Shown here: positions 23,968-33,040 of the stretch, one piece after another
How the letters are laid out: each line of letters starts with the position of its first letter
How positions within the stretch are numbered: the first letter of the stretch is position 1
Assembly: GCA_002746415.1 (NCBI GenBank)
Contig: NVXD01000022.1
Location: 1-64,000 of the forward strand
DNA from: Flavobacteriaceae bacterium
Lineage (GTDB): Bacteria; Bacteroidota; Bacteroidia; Flavobacteriales; Flavobacteriaceae
Direction: 5' to 3'
DNA: 64,000 bases
Notes under the pieces: model-generated
What the model was told of the DNA's origin: nothing
Database searches by the model: none
What the model saw: only the letters and a program-made list of their open reading frames with translations
Made by a program: the position numbers and the translations under genes

Positions 23968-24693
23968 CTAGGCAAGTGTTGCCAATATTTCTTCGGCCTT
24001 TTTAATAATAATTCTGTTAGTGCTATACCCTTGTTTGGACAACCGTTTTGACTCATCTACAATTTCTTGCAATATAGTTTTAGCCTCTTTATCCTTTTTA
24101 TTTCTGATATAGAATTGTCCTAACACCAATCTTTCCTGATATCTACTAAAGGGAGCATCAAACTGAACAAGTTGTTCTTCAGACAACTGTATATGCCCTT
24201 TTTTCTCTAATGCCAAACCGTATAAAAACGCTCCTTTAGATTTTTTAAATTTAGCATTGTCCTTGATTTTTTCAGCATATGCTATTGCCTTATCAAATTG
24301 AGAGTGAGAATAATGGGCTTCTACCAATTTAGAAATTACATGAAAATCATTCTTAAAAACATCTTTTAGTGAGGCTTCATAATTTTCAATGGCCTTATCA
24401 TACATTTCAGACTCCAAATAGGCATCTGCCAATGCTACCTGATTTCCAAAAGTCTCGGAAAACTTAAGCTTTTTTTCTAAATCGATTATTCTCTTGGAGG
24501 GATTAATGACCGAAATGATATTATCCTGCACCTTATCAACATCCACTTTTCTATATACTTTCATAAATAGATACACCAAACACCCAATTAGAGGAAAAAA
24601 AATAATTCCTAGAATCCAATAATATTGATGTCTATTGGTATAACAATGATAAATACAATACCCTTGAAGGGCTATAATAAAATAGAAGTACAT
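23968..24693 (-). CDS. Membrane-anchored TPR protein with PLDc_N-like segment
   Basis: A 241-aa protein. Its first 45 residues form two hydrophobic helices (MYFYFIIALQGYCIYHCYTN and WILGIIFFPLIGCLVYLFMK), resembling the PLDc_N module found at the start of cardiolipin synthases. The rest is tetratricopeptide-like: VALADAYLESEMYDKAIENY, VEAHYSHSQFDKAIAYAEKI, GLALEKKGHIQLSEEQLVQF. No phospholipase HKD motif is present, so it is not a synthase. Probably a scaffold. It begins 44 bp after the pyruvate carboxylase stop on the same strand and may be co-transcribed. Confidence 0.8.
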   Translation of the reverse strand: MYFYFIIALQGYCIYHCYTNRHQYYWILGIIFFPLIGCLVYLFMKVYRKVDVDKVQDNIISVINPSKRIIDLEKKLKFSETFGNQVALADAYLESEMYDKAIENYEASLKDVFKNDFHVISKLVEAHYSHSQFDKAIAYAEKIKDNAKFKKSKGAFLYGLALEKKGHIQLSEEQLVQFDAPFSRYQERLVLGQFYIRNKKDKEAKTILQEIVDESKRLSKQGYSTNRIIIKKAEEILATLA

Positions 24694-24737
24694 GTGTGCT
24701 AAAATAGAAACTTATATTATTTAAAACAACTAGCTGG

Positions 24738-27700
24738 TTATTTCAAGACCAGTATCAAATCATCAGAGTTTACAAGAGACCCATCATTTAACTGAATGGC
24801 ACTCACAACCCCTTCTTCTGTGGCGGTAACAGTAGTTTCCATTTTCATGGCTTCTATGACAAATAAAGGTTCATTTTTCTTTACCTCTTGACCTTTTTTA
24901 ACCAAAACACTGGATAATAAACCTTGTAAGGGTGCTCCAATATGTTTCGGATTGGTTGTATCAGCTTTCTTGTTTTCAATCTTCTCTACCTTAATGGACT
25001 TGTCCTTAATCACTACATTTCTCCATTGCCCATTGACCTTAAAGAAAATGCTCACATTACCAGCATCATCTGGTTCTCCAATAAGCATAAAAGATATCAG
25101 CACATTTTTCCCACGGTCTAACTCTACCATGATTTCCTCCCCTATTTCCATGCCATATAAGAAATTCTTGGTAGGAATATTCATTATGTTACCATATTTC
25201 ACATGATGATTGTAAGCATCTGTAAATACTTTTGGATAGAGCTTATAGGATAAGAAATCTGTCATCTGCAATTCTCTACCCATTCCTTTTTTAAACTTTC
25301 GCTTAAAGGATTTAAATTCTTTCTCAAAATCTATAGGTTCCAAATGCGCATTTGGTCTATTGGTATATGGTTTTTGGTCTTTTAAGATGATTTCCTGTAA
25401 TTTCTTGGGGAAACCACCAACGGGTTGACCAAGATCACCTTTAAAGAAACTAATTACTGATTTTGGAAAAGAAATGGAATCTCCTTTTTCTAATATATCC
25501 TTCACAGTAAGGTCATTGCTGATCATATACTGTGCCATATCCCCCACCACCTTAGAGCTTGGGGTTACTTTTACAATATCACCAAAAAGCTCATTGACCT
25601 CTCCATACATTTTGGTAATCGCTGGGAATTTATCTTCCAATCCCAATGCAATGGCCTGTCCTTTTAAATTGGAGTATTGCCCCCCAGGAATTTCATGTTT
25701 GTATACTTCTCCAGTTCCAGATTTTAGTCCAGACTCAAACGTATAATAATAACTTCTTACTGTTTCCCAATAATTGGAATATTCTGCAAGTTTTTCCGTG
25801 TTTAATAAATTCTCACGTTCATTGAACCTCAACATTTCTACAACCGAATTAAAATTAGGTTGTGATGTAAGTCCGGATAAGCCCCCTAAAGCCACATCAA
25901 TCACATCCACACCAGCTTCTGTAGCTTTTAAATACATTGCCGCTTGTATAGAGGAAGTATCATGTGTATGCAAATGGATTGGGATATCAATTTCAGATTT
26001 AAGAGCGGAAATAAGTTCAAATGCAGCATCTGGTTTCAACAGACCAGCCATATCTTTTACACCCAATATATGCGCTCCTGCATTTTCTATGTCTTTTGCA
26101 AGTTGCACATAATATTTTAAATCATACTTGGTTTTGCTAGGGTCTAGAATATCGCCCGTATAACAAATAGATCCTTCTGCCAAGCCATCGGTTCTATTAC
26201 GAACATGTTCTATACATGGCGCAATGGATTTCATCCAGTTCAAGGAATCAAATATTCTAAAAACATCTATTCCTGTTTCCCAAGATTGTTCAACAAATTT
26301 CTCTATAAGGTTATCTGGATATGCGGTATACCCTACTCCATTGGATCCTCTTATCAGCATTTGCAATAAGACATTGGGCATTGCCTTTCTCAATAATGTT
26401 AGACGCTCCCAAGGGTTTTCTTGTAAGAATCTAAGACATACATCAAAAGTAGCTCCTCCCCAAACTTCCATACTAAAAATATCCGGGTGGTTCTTGGCAT
26501 AGCCTTCTGCTACCTTAAGCATATCTACTGTACGCATACGAGTGGCCAACAAACTCTGGTGGGCATCCCGCATGGTAGTATCCGTAAAATGTACTTTCTT
26601 TTCTTTCTTTAACCAGGTCGAAAATTTCTCAGGCCCCAATTCTGTCAATAAATCTTTGGTCCCTTTTGGATATGCTTCATCTATAGGAAAGGAAGGGATA
26701 ATCGGCTTAGAAAAAATACGTGAAGGGTCTTTTTTCTTAACATCCGGATTTCCGTTTACAATTATTTCTCCTAAAAAATCGACCAATTTATTGGCACGGT
26801 TTCTTGGCTCCACAAATTCGAACAGAGACGGTTCATCTTTTATAAAATTTACAGTTACCTTGCCTTCACGAAAGGTAGGATGCTTTAAAATATTGTCTAA
26901 AAAGGCCATATTGGTATCTACACCCCGAATACGGAACTCTGCCAATGCCCTTCTCATTTTTCTACAAGAACCATTCAATGTTCTACTCAAAGCTGAAACC
27001 TTTACCAGCATAGAATCAAAAAATGGTGAAATATTTACCCCTTGATAAATACTTCCTGCATCCAAACGAATCCCTTGACCAGAAGCACTTCTATAAGTGG
27101 TAACTACGCCATAATCTGGTTTAAAATCATTTGCCGGATTTTCTGTTGTAATTCTACATTGCAATGCAAAACCTGTTATCGTCACTGACTCTTGACTATA
27201 AATCTTTATTTGTTCATCCGATAGCTTATAACCACCAGCTATAAAAAGCTGTGCCTTTACCAAGTCCCTATTGGTGACCATTTCAGTCACTGTGTGCTCT
27301 ACTTGTATTCTAGGGTTTACCTCAATAAAATAAATGCTGCCGTCATCATCTACTAAAAATTCAACGGTACCTATATTATTATAATTAACAGCTTTACAAA
27401 TATCCACTGCATACTTATACAGACTGTCCTTGGTTTCTTGTGAAAGCCCAAAAGATGGGGCAAATTCAATTACTTTTTGATAGCGTCTCTGTACAGAACA
27501 GTCTCTTTCAAACATATGGACAATATTACCATGTGTATCTGCAACTATCTGTATCTCTATATGTTTTGGATTTTCAACAAATTTTTCCAAGAACATGGTA
27601 TCATCACCAAAAGCGTTCAAGGATTCCCTTCTAGCTTCTGGGAAAGCTTTTTTAAGTTCCGCGTCTGATCTAATGACACGCATTCCACGTCCACCACCAC

Positions 27701-28190
27701 CAGAGGCTGCTTTCAGCATAATAGGATACCCAATTTTTTTAGCTTCTGAAAGTGCCACTTGTACATCCGTAAGGTTTTCATCGCTACTTTGGATAATGGG
27801 TATATTGTTAGCAACAGCTACCTGTTTAGCCATAATTTTATCACCCAATGCCTTTAGAACAGACACTTTAGGACCTACAAAAATGATTCCGTTGTCCTCA
27901 CATTTTTGGGCAAATTCCGCATTCTCCGAAAGAAATCCATATCCAGGGTGAATGGCATCTACATTATTCTCTTTAGCCACTTTAATAATGGCATCAATAT
28001 TCAAATATGGCTTTAATGGCTCTTTGTCCTCTCCTATTTGGTAACACTCATCTGCTTTATAACGATGCAAGGAATAACGATCCTCAAAGGTATATATACC
28101 AACTGTTTTGATTCCTACTTCAACACAAGCCCTAAATATTCTTATGGCAATTTCTCCTCTATTTGCTACTAAAACCTTTTTGATTTTCAT
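24738..28190 (-). CDS. pyc: Pyruvate carboxylase
   Basis: A 1150-aa single-chain biotin enzyme making oxaloacetate from pyruvate, CO2 and ATP, the main anaplerotic route. Order of domains: biotin carboxylase (about 1-450; KKVLVANRGEIAIRIFRACV, ATP loop KAASGGGGRGMRVI, EVNPRIQVEHTVTE), carboxyltransferase (about 530-805; FTDTTMRDAHQSLLATRMRT, with metal-binding HLHTHDTS), the PC/OADA tetramerisation part, and the biotinyl domain with FVIEAMKMETTV, whose Lys is 35th from the C-terminus. It needs the biotin ligase at 38749-39480. A full promoter lies upstream. Confidence 0.98.
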   Translation of the reverse strand: MKIKKVLVANRGEIAIRIFRACVEVGIKTVGIYTFEDRYSLHRYKADECYQIGEDKEPLKPYLNIDAIIKVAKENNVDAIHPGYGFLSENAEFAQKCEDNGIIFVGPKVSVLKALGDKIMAKQVAVANNIPIIQSSDENLTDVQVALSEAKKIGYPIMLKAASGGGGRGMRVIRSDAELKKAFPEARRESLNAFGDDTMFLEKFVENPKHIEIQIVADTHGNIVHMFERDCSVQRRYQKVIEFAPSFGLSQETKDSLYKYAVDICKAVNYNNIGTVEFLVDDDGSIYFIEVNPRIQVEHTVTEMVTNRDLVKAQLFIAGGYKLSDEQIKIYSQESVTITGFALQCRITTENPANDFKPDYGVVTTYRSASGQGIRLDAGSIYQGVNISPFFDSMLVKVSALSRTLNGSCRKMRRALAEFRIRGVDTNMAFLDNILKHPTFREGKVTVNFIKDEPSLFEFVEPRNRANKLVDFLGEIIVNGNPDVKKKDPSRIFSKPIIPSFPIDEAYPKGTKDLLTELGPEKFSTWLKKEKKVHFTDTTMRDAHQSLLATRMRTVDMLKVAEGYAKNHPDIFSMEVWGGATFDVCLRFLQENPWERLTLLRKAMPNVLLQMLIRGSNGVGYTAYPDNLIEKFVEQSWETGIDVFRIFDSLNWMKSIAPCIEHVRNRTDGLAEGSICYTGDILDPSKTKYDLKYYVQLAKDIENAGAHILGVKDMAGLLKPDAAFELISALKSEIDIPIHLHTHDTSSIQAAMYLKATEAGVDVIDVALGGLSGLTSQPNFNSVVEMLRFNERENLLNTEKLAEYSNYWETVRSYYYTFESGLKSGTGEVYKHEIPGGQYSNLKGQAIALGLEDKFPAITKMYGEVNELFGDIVKVTPSSKVVGDMAQYMISNDLTVKDILEKGDSISFPKSVISFFKGDLGQPVGGFPKKLQEIILKDQKPYTNRPNAHLEPIDFEKEFKSFKRKFKKGMGRELQMTDFLSYKLYPKVFTDAYNHHVKYGNIMNIPTKNFLYGMEIGEEIMVELDRGKNVLISFMLIGEPDDAGNVSIFFKVNGQWRNVVIKDKSIKVEKIENKKADTTNPKHIGAPLQGLLSSVLVKKGQEVKKNEPLFVIEAMKMETTVTATEEGVVSAIQLNDGSLVNSDDLILVLK

Positions 28191-28240
28191 CTATATTCCG
28201 TATTAAAATACACTCATATAATTTAGATATATGAGGCGTG

Positions 28241-28271
28241 CAAAATTACTGCTTTTGGGCATGTATAGCAA
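28241..28271 (-). promoter_or_regulatory. pyc promoter
   Basis: Minus strand: TTG (28271-28269), 20-bp spacer, TAATTTTG (28248-28241), an exact Bacteroidota promoter. Leader of about 45 nt before the pyc ATG. Confidence 0.7.
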
Positions 28272-28375
28272 TATATGAAATAAATATATATAAGGAATTT
28301 TGTTACAATTTAATATTATTGAAAAGGGTATTCCAACACCAGTTATAAATTGAAACTTGAACCAAGAAATAGATT

Positions 28376-28747
28376 TTAAAAATCAATGACAAAATTTAAA
28401 AGGATATTCCCCTCTTCATCAACATCCAGTTCATACGTATAGAGTCCAATTGGCAAAGCTGTCTCCCCAACGAAATCTATAGGCTGTAAGGTATAGGTTT
28501 CACCTCCAGATTTTATTTGAATATATGCGTACTTATAAGCTGTTTCATATTCTAAATATTCAGAAAATTCATCTGAGCCTACATTTTCATGTATCGTTTC
28601 ATGGTCACCAACTTGTACTTCTTCAAAAACCAATTCACTAATATTTTTGATTCTAAGGTTTACCATTTCAACATCATCATCCCTATCAGTGCAACCAATA
28701 GTTAACAATGTAAAAATAAAGGATAGGATTAAAACCGCTTTTCTCAT
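28376..28747 (-). CDS. Hypothetical lipoprotein
   Basis: A 123-aa protein with lipoprotein signal MRKAVLILSFIFTLLTIGC, lipobox Cys at residue 19, then an acidic linker TDRDDDVEMV. The remainder looks like one small beta-rich domain (VNLRIKNISELVFEEVQVGD, YKYAYIQIKSGGETYTLQPI). No family was recognised. Probably on a membrane facing the periplasm or outside. It stands alone between pyc and yaaA. Confidence 0.72.
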   Translation of the reverse strand: MRKAVLILSFIFTLLTIGCTDRDDDVEMVNLRIKNISELVFEEVQVGDHETIHENVGSDEFSEYLEYETAYKYAYIQIKSGGETYTLQPIDFVGETALPIGLYTYELDVDEEGNILLNFVIDF

Positions 28748-28808
28748 TAGTATTGTTTTTTTTTAAGAAGATGTTATATACCAATAACGGTTGCTTTTCG
28801 CAATTATT

Positions 28809-29570
28809 CTATCTTACAAAAACCGGTTGGTCCTCTCTTAAGGTATGCTCCTTACTATAGATATATTCATCGCTATCAAAACCTTTTATATCCTCTAAAG
28901 TTTTGGCATCAGTATCCAAAATGTAGCGCACCATAGAACCACGGGCTTTTTTTGCAAAGAAGCTAATAACTTTTAACTTATCGTTCTTCCAATCTTTAAA
29001 AATGGGAGTAATTACTGGTACTTTAAGAGCCTTTACGTCTACAGCATTAAAATATTCATTACTCGCTAAATTGATAAAAAGCTCATCATCATCTAATTCT
29101 GAGTTGAACCGTTGTGCAAGATCTTTTTTCCAAAATTCGCACAAGTTTTTTTTTCTTGCCACTTTTAGTTGAGTTCCCATTTCCAAACGGTAGGGTTGTA
29201 TTAAATCTAAGGGTCTCAAAACACCATACAATCCTGATAATATTCTAAGTGTATCTTGCAATTGCAACAATTTATCTTCTGGAATAGAATAAGCATCTAA
29301 TCCTTGATACACATCGCCATTAAAAGCATACACCGCAGGTCGGGCATTTTCCGTAGTAAAAGGCACAGAAAAGTCTTGATTTCGTTGCCAATTTAGTTCC
29401 GCTAAATTATTGGAAATACCCATTAACTTAGACAATGCTTTGGGTTTTTTCTTTGCCAAAATCTTATTCAATTTTTCTGCCTGTTCCAAGAAATGAGGTT
29501 GCTCAAATTGGGCTGTGGGTAACGGACTTTCAAAATTCAATGATTTAGCGGGAGATATAACAATTTTCAT
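28809..29570 (-). CDS. yaaA: YaaA family peroxide-stress protein
   Basis: A 253-aa cytoplasmic protein of the YaaA/DUF328 family. It begins [20 protein letters not shown], the family start; other blocks are [60 protein letters not shown] and [16 protein letters not shown]. In E. coli YaaA lowers free iron under H2O2 stress. Length is normal. It lies 110 bp after the RluA-type gene on the same strand. Confidence 0.93.
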   Translation of the reverse strand: MKIVISPAKSLNFESPLPTAQFEQPHFLEQAEKLNKILAKKKPKALSKLMGISNNLAELNWQRNQDFSVPFTTENARPAVYAFNGDVYQGLDAYSIPEDKLLQLQDTLRILSGLYGVLRPLDLIQPYRLEMGTQLKVARKKNLCEFWKKDLAQRFNSELDDDELFINLASNEYFNAVDVKALKVPVITPIFKDWKNDKLKVISFFAKKARGSMVRYILDTDAKTLEDIKGFDSDEYIYSKEHTLREDQPVFVR

Positions 29571-29680
29571 TTTCAGCTATTCTTTTTAATGCAAGATAAA
29601 AGTAATTGCTTTTTTGGAATATATCAGTCTTACAAAAGAAGTGTTTTCTATAATGCTATCGACAAATACTATTTTTAAGA

Positions 29681-30706
29681 TTAATGGTTGGAATATCCTC
29701 TCCACTTTTCAATACAATTAGCCATATCAGCTGGTATTTCTGTATCAAAGCGCATTTTTTCCTTGGTAACTGGATGTACAAATCCAAGTGTTTTTGCATG
29801 TAACGCCTGTCTAGGCAAAACCTTAAAGGTATTATCCACAAACTGTTTGTATTTGGTAAACGTAGTCCCTTTTAAGGCCTTATCTCCGCCATAGCGTTCA
29901 TCATTAAACAAGGTGTGTCCAATATATTTTAAATGTACACGTATTTGGTGTGTTCTACCCGTTTCCAGTTTGCAAGACACCAAAGTTACATACCCTAGTC
30001 TTTCCAAAACCTTATAATGGGTCACGGCCTCTTTTCCTTGGTCGCCTTCAGGAAAAACATGCATTTGAAGCCTATTCTTTGGGTGTCTGGCCAAATGTCC
30101 TTCAATTGTACCACTATCATTTTCCATATCACCCCATACAAGGGCTACATATTCCCGCTCTGTAGTTTTATCAAAAAATTGCTTTGACAAATGTGTCATA
30201 GCCTGTTCCGTTTTAGCAATTACCAAAAGACCAGAAGTGTCTTTATCTATCCTATGCACCAAACCTGGTCGTTCATTACTATTTTCAGGTAAATTCTCTA
30301 TATGGAACACCAACGCATTGATTAATGTTCCTGAATAGTTTCCATGACCAGGATGAACTACCATTCCTGCAGGTTTATTCACTACTAAAAGGGCATCATC
30401 TTCATATACGATGTCTAAAGGTATGTCCTCCGGCACCAATAGGAACTCATATGGAGGATGTTCAAACATTACTTTCACCTCATCCTGAGCCCTGACCTTA
30501 TAGTTTTGTTTTACTATTGCATCATTGACCCATATATGTCCGCTTTTTGCTGCTTTTTGTATTTTGTTTCTAGTTGCATTTTCAATAAAATTCATTAAAA
30601 ATTTATCCACACGCAACGGCTCTTGCCCTTTAGACGCAACAAACTTATGATGCTCATAAAGCTCATTGTCGTTATCATTAGGCTCTAGATTTTCTTGAGA
30701 ATCCAT
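29681..30706 (-). CDS. RluA-family pseudouridine synthase (RluD-like)
   Basis: A 341-aa rRNA-modifying enzyme. An N-terminal S4 RNA-binding domain (about 28-90, LRVDKFLMNFIENATRNKIQ) precedes the pseudouridine synthase domain, whose catalytic Asp is in GLVHRIDKDTSGLLVIAKT. VVNKPAGMVVHPGHGNYSGT and LETGRTHQIRVHLKYIGHTL are also typical. Likely modifies 23S rRNA as RluD does in helix 69. The gene starts 1 bp after the PASTA gene stop, so the two are co-transcribed. Start ATG at 30706. Confidence 0.93.
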   Translation of the reverse strand: MDSQENLEPNDNDNELYEHHKFVASKGQEPLRVDKFLMNFIENATRNKIQKAAKSGHIWVNDAIVKQNYKVRAQDEVKVMFEHPPYEFLLVPEDIPLDIVYEDDALLVVNKPAGMVVHPGHGNYSGTLINALVFHIENLPENSNERPGLVHRIDKDTSGLLVIAKTEQAMTHLSKQFFDKTTEREYVALVWGDMENDSGTIEGHLARHPKNRLQMHVFPEGDQGKEAVTHYKVLERLGYVTLVSCKLETGRTHQIRVHLKYIGHTLFNDERYGGDKALKGTTFTKYKQFVDNTFKVLPRQALHAKTLGFVHPVTKEKMRFDTEIPADMANCIEKWRGYSNH

Positions 30707-30707
30707 G

Positions 30708-31295
30708 TTATTCAGAATCAGCTTTTATACGGGCACTATTTGGGATTGTACCATTCCCGCAAATAAGTTCAATTTTAGAAGTCTTGGGCAGTTTGTCGCC
30801 AGGTTTGACATACTTCCCCTTATATTTAATATAATAGACCATATCCTTTCCTATTTGATCAATATATGTAATCCTTTGCACATCCAGACCAACAGCTTTA
30901 AGCATAGAAGAAGCATTACGTTCCGTTACCTGTATTATTTTAGGAACAGTCACCTTTTTATAACCAGAAGGATTTACAGTGATATAAATTTTTCTATTTT
31001 CTTTTACTTTATTACCGGCAGATGGTGTTTGATCAATAATTGAAAACCTTGGATAACTTGGGTCATAATTGGCAGAATCTATCACTTCATACCTAAGTTC
31101 GGCATCCTCTATTGCTTTTCTCATTTCCATCACTGATAGCTTGGACAAGTTTGGAACGGTAACAAATTCCCCATGGTTGGTAGCGCCTTTTAACCAATTT
31201 AATGCCAAGAACACCAAAATGATTACTGCCAAAAGAGCCAAACCTAATTGAATTAGGAATGTTCTACTTTTTAAAAAGTTAAAAAAATTCTTCAT
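30708..31295 (-). CDS. Membrane-anchored PASTA domain protein
   Basis: A 195-aa protein: short cytoplasmic tail, one transmembrane segment (about 13-31, FLIQLGLALLAVIILVFLAL), then two PASTA modules (VTVPNLSKLSVMEMRKAIED and TVPKIIQVTERNASSMLKAV). There is no kinase or penicillin-binding domain, unlike classic PASTA proteins, which bind muropeptides. It is divergent from ddl (about 100 bp away), making a cell-wall role plausible. Start ATG at 31295. Confidence 0.9.
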   Translation of the reverse strand: MKNFFNFLKSRTFLIQLGLALLAVIILVFLALNWLKGATNHGEFVTVPNLSKLSVMEMRKAIEDAELRYEVIDSANYDPSYPRFSIIDQTPSAGNKVKENRKIYITVNPSGYKKVTVPKIIQVTERNASSMLKAVGLDVQRITYIDQIGKDMVYYIKYKGKYVKPGDKLPKTSKIELICGNGTIPNSARIKADSE

Positions 31296-31395
31296 TGTTG
31301 ATGTGTTAAGTGGGCAAATATAGCAAACCCAATGCTTTTTTCTTTATTATAAATACGTGATATTTGTTTAATCAGATTAAACATTTCAATTGAAT

Positions 31396-32376
31396 ATGAA
31401 AAAAAATGTCGCCATTATAATGGGAGGTTACTCCAGCGAGTATAAAATATCATTAAAAAGTGGCAATGTGGTCTATGATTATTTAGACAAGGAAAAGTTC
31501 AAGGCATACCGCATTCACATTTTAAAAGACAAATGGGTTTATGTTGATGAAACTGAAACTGAATACCCTATAAATAGAAGTGATTTTTCCATAGAAATTA
31601 AAAATAGAAAACTGAATTTCGACTGTGTTTTCAACGCCATACACGGTACTCCTGGTGAAGATGGCCTAATGCAAGCCTATTTTGAATTAATTGGGTTACC
31701 ACAAACTTCTTGCGATTATTACCAAGCAGCACTAACATTTAATAAAAGAGATTTTTTAAGCACCTTGAAACCCTATGGAATAAAATCTGCCGAATCTTAC
31801 TTCTTAAATCTTGGTGATACAATTGATACAGACGCAATTGTGAAAAAAGTTGGTTTGCCTTGTTTTGTAAAGGCAAATAAAGCAGGTAGTAGTTTTGGCA
31901 TTTCTAAAGTATATAAAAAAGAAAACTTGGGCATGGCCATTGATAAAGCCTTTAAAGAAGATAATGAAATCATCATTGAAGCTTTTCTTGAGGGCACGGA
32001 AGTTTCTGTTGGAGTAATTACATATAAAGGGGAAACCAAAGTTTTACCCATTACGGAAATAGTTACAGAAAACGATTTTTTTGACTATGAAGCCAAATAT
32101 GAGGGGAAATCCGTTGAAATTACGCCTGCAAGAATTTCAAAAGAACAAGAAAAGAATGTTTCTAAAATTGCCAAACAAGCATATGAGGTTTTAAAAATGA
32201 AGGGATATTCCAGAAGTGAATTTATATTTATTGGAAATGAGCCCTATATGTTGGAAATGAACACTACTCCAGGTTTAACAACCGAAAGTATTTTACCTCA
32301 GCAGGCAAAAGAAGCAGGAATAACACTTTCTCAACTATTTGGAAGCGCCATTGACGAAGCTTTAAGGGAAAAATAA
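31396..32376 (+). CDS. ddl: D-alanine--D-alanine ligase
   Basis: A 326-aa ATP-grasp enzyme joining two D-alanines for peptidoglycan. Start ATG at 31396 (MKKNVAIIMGGYSSEYKISL); the TTG two codons earlier is less likely. Conserved blocks: VFNAIHGTPGEDGLMQAYFE, CFVKANKAGSSFGISKVYKK, IIEAFLEGTEVSVGVITYKG and MLEMNTTPGLTTESILPQQA. It is followed 31 bp later by coaD on the same strand, a common flavobacterial pair. Confidence 0.96.
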   Translation: MKKNVAIIMGGYSSEYKISLKSGNVVYDYLDKEKFKAYRIHILKDKWVYVDETETEYPINRSDFSIEIKNRKLNFDCVFNAIHGTPGEDGLMQAYFELIGLPQTSCDYYQAALTFNKRDFLSTLKPYGIKSAESYFLNLGDTIDTDAIVKKVGLPCFVKANKAGSSFGISKVYKKENLGMAIDKAFKEDNEIIIEAFLEGTEVSVGVITYKGETKVLPITEIVTENDFFDYEAKYEGKSVEITPARISKEQEKNVSKIAKQAYEVLKMKGYSRSEFIFIGNEPYMLEMNTTPGLTTESILPQQAKEAGITLSQLFGSAIDEALREK

Positions 32377-32407
32377 GTACCTTTCAATCACATAATACAG
32401 TACATAA

Positions 32408-32869
32408 ATGAAACGTGCCATATTTCCAGGTTCCTTTGACCCGCTTACATTAGGTCACTATGATATTATTAAAAGAGGTCTAACACTCTTTGACGAAGTT
32501 ATTATAGCAGTTGGCATCAATGCTGAAAAGAAATATATGTTTACCCTAGAGGAGCGCAAAAAGTTTATTATCGAAGCATTTAAAGATGAACCAAAAATTA
32601 AAGTCAAAACATATCAAGGGCTTACAGTTGACTTTTGTAAAAAAGTAAATGCGGACTTTATTCTTAGAGGCCTAAGAAATCCTGGTGATTTTGAATTTGA
32701 AAAAGCAATTGCGCATACCAATAGAAGCCTTTCTGAAATAGAAACTGTTTTTCTTCTTACTTCTTCTGGCAAATCATTTATTAGCTCTTCTATTGTTAGG
32801 GATGTAATTAGAAACGGTGGTGATTTTACGGGACTAGTTCCAGATACCGTAGTGGTAAAATCACTCTAG
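32408..32869 (+). CDS. coaD: Phosphopantetheine adenylyltransferase
   Basis: A 153-aa enzyme for the fourth step of coenzyme A synthesis (phosphopantetheine plus ATP to dephospho-CoA). It begins MKRAIFPGSFDPLTLGHYDI, with the nucleotidyltransferase TLGH motif, and has ISSSIVRDVIRNGGDFTGLV near the end. Normal length. Likely co-transcribed with ddl. Confidence 0.97.
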   Translation: MKRAIFPGSFDPLTLGHYDIIKRGLTLFDEVIIAVGINAEKKYMFTLEERKKFIIEAFKDEPKIKVKTYQGLTVDFCKKVNADFILRGLRNPGDFEFEKAIAHTNRSLSEIETVFLLTSSGKSFISSSIVRDVIRNGGDFTGLVPDTVVVKSL

Positions 32870-33040
32870 TTTTCAACAAATAAGAGAATTGACTTACAAA
32901 CTTCTTTCCTTTTTTTAGTGCTATAACTCAAAAAACATGGCCAACACAACAACTTTTGGCTAATTCACAACAATCTCACTGGATAAATTCAAAATCCGTT
33001 TAATTTAGTAGGAAAATTCAGTCAAATTGTGAAAGGCAAA

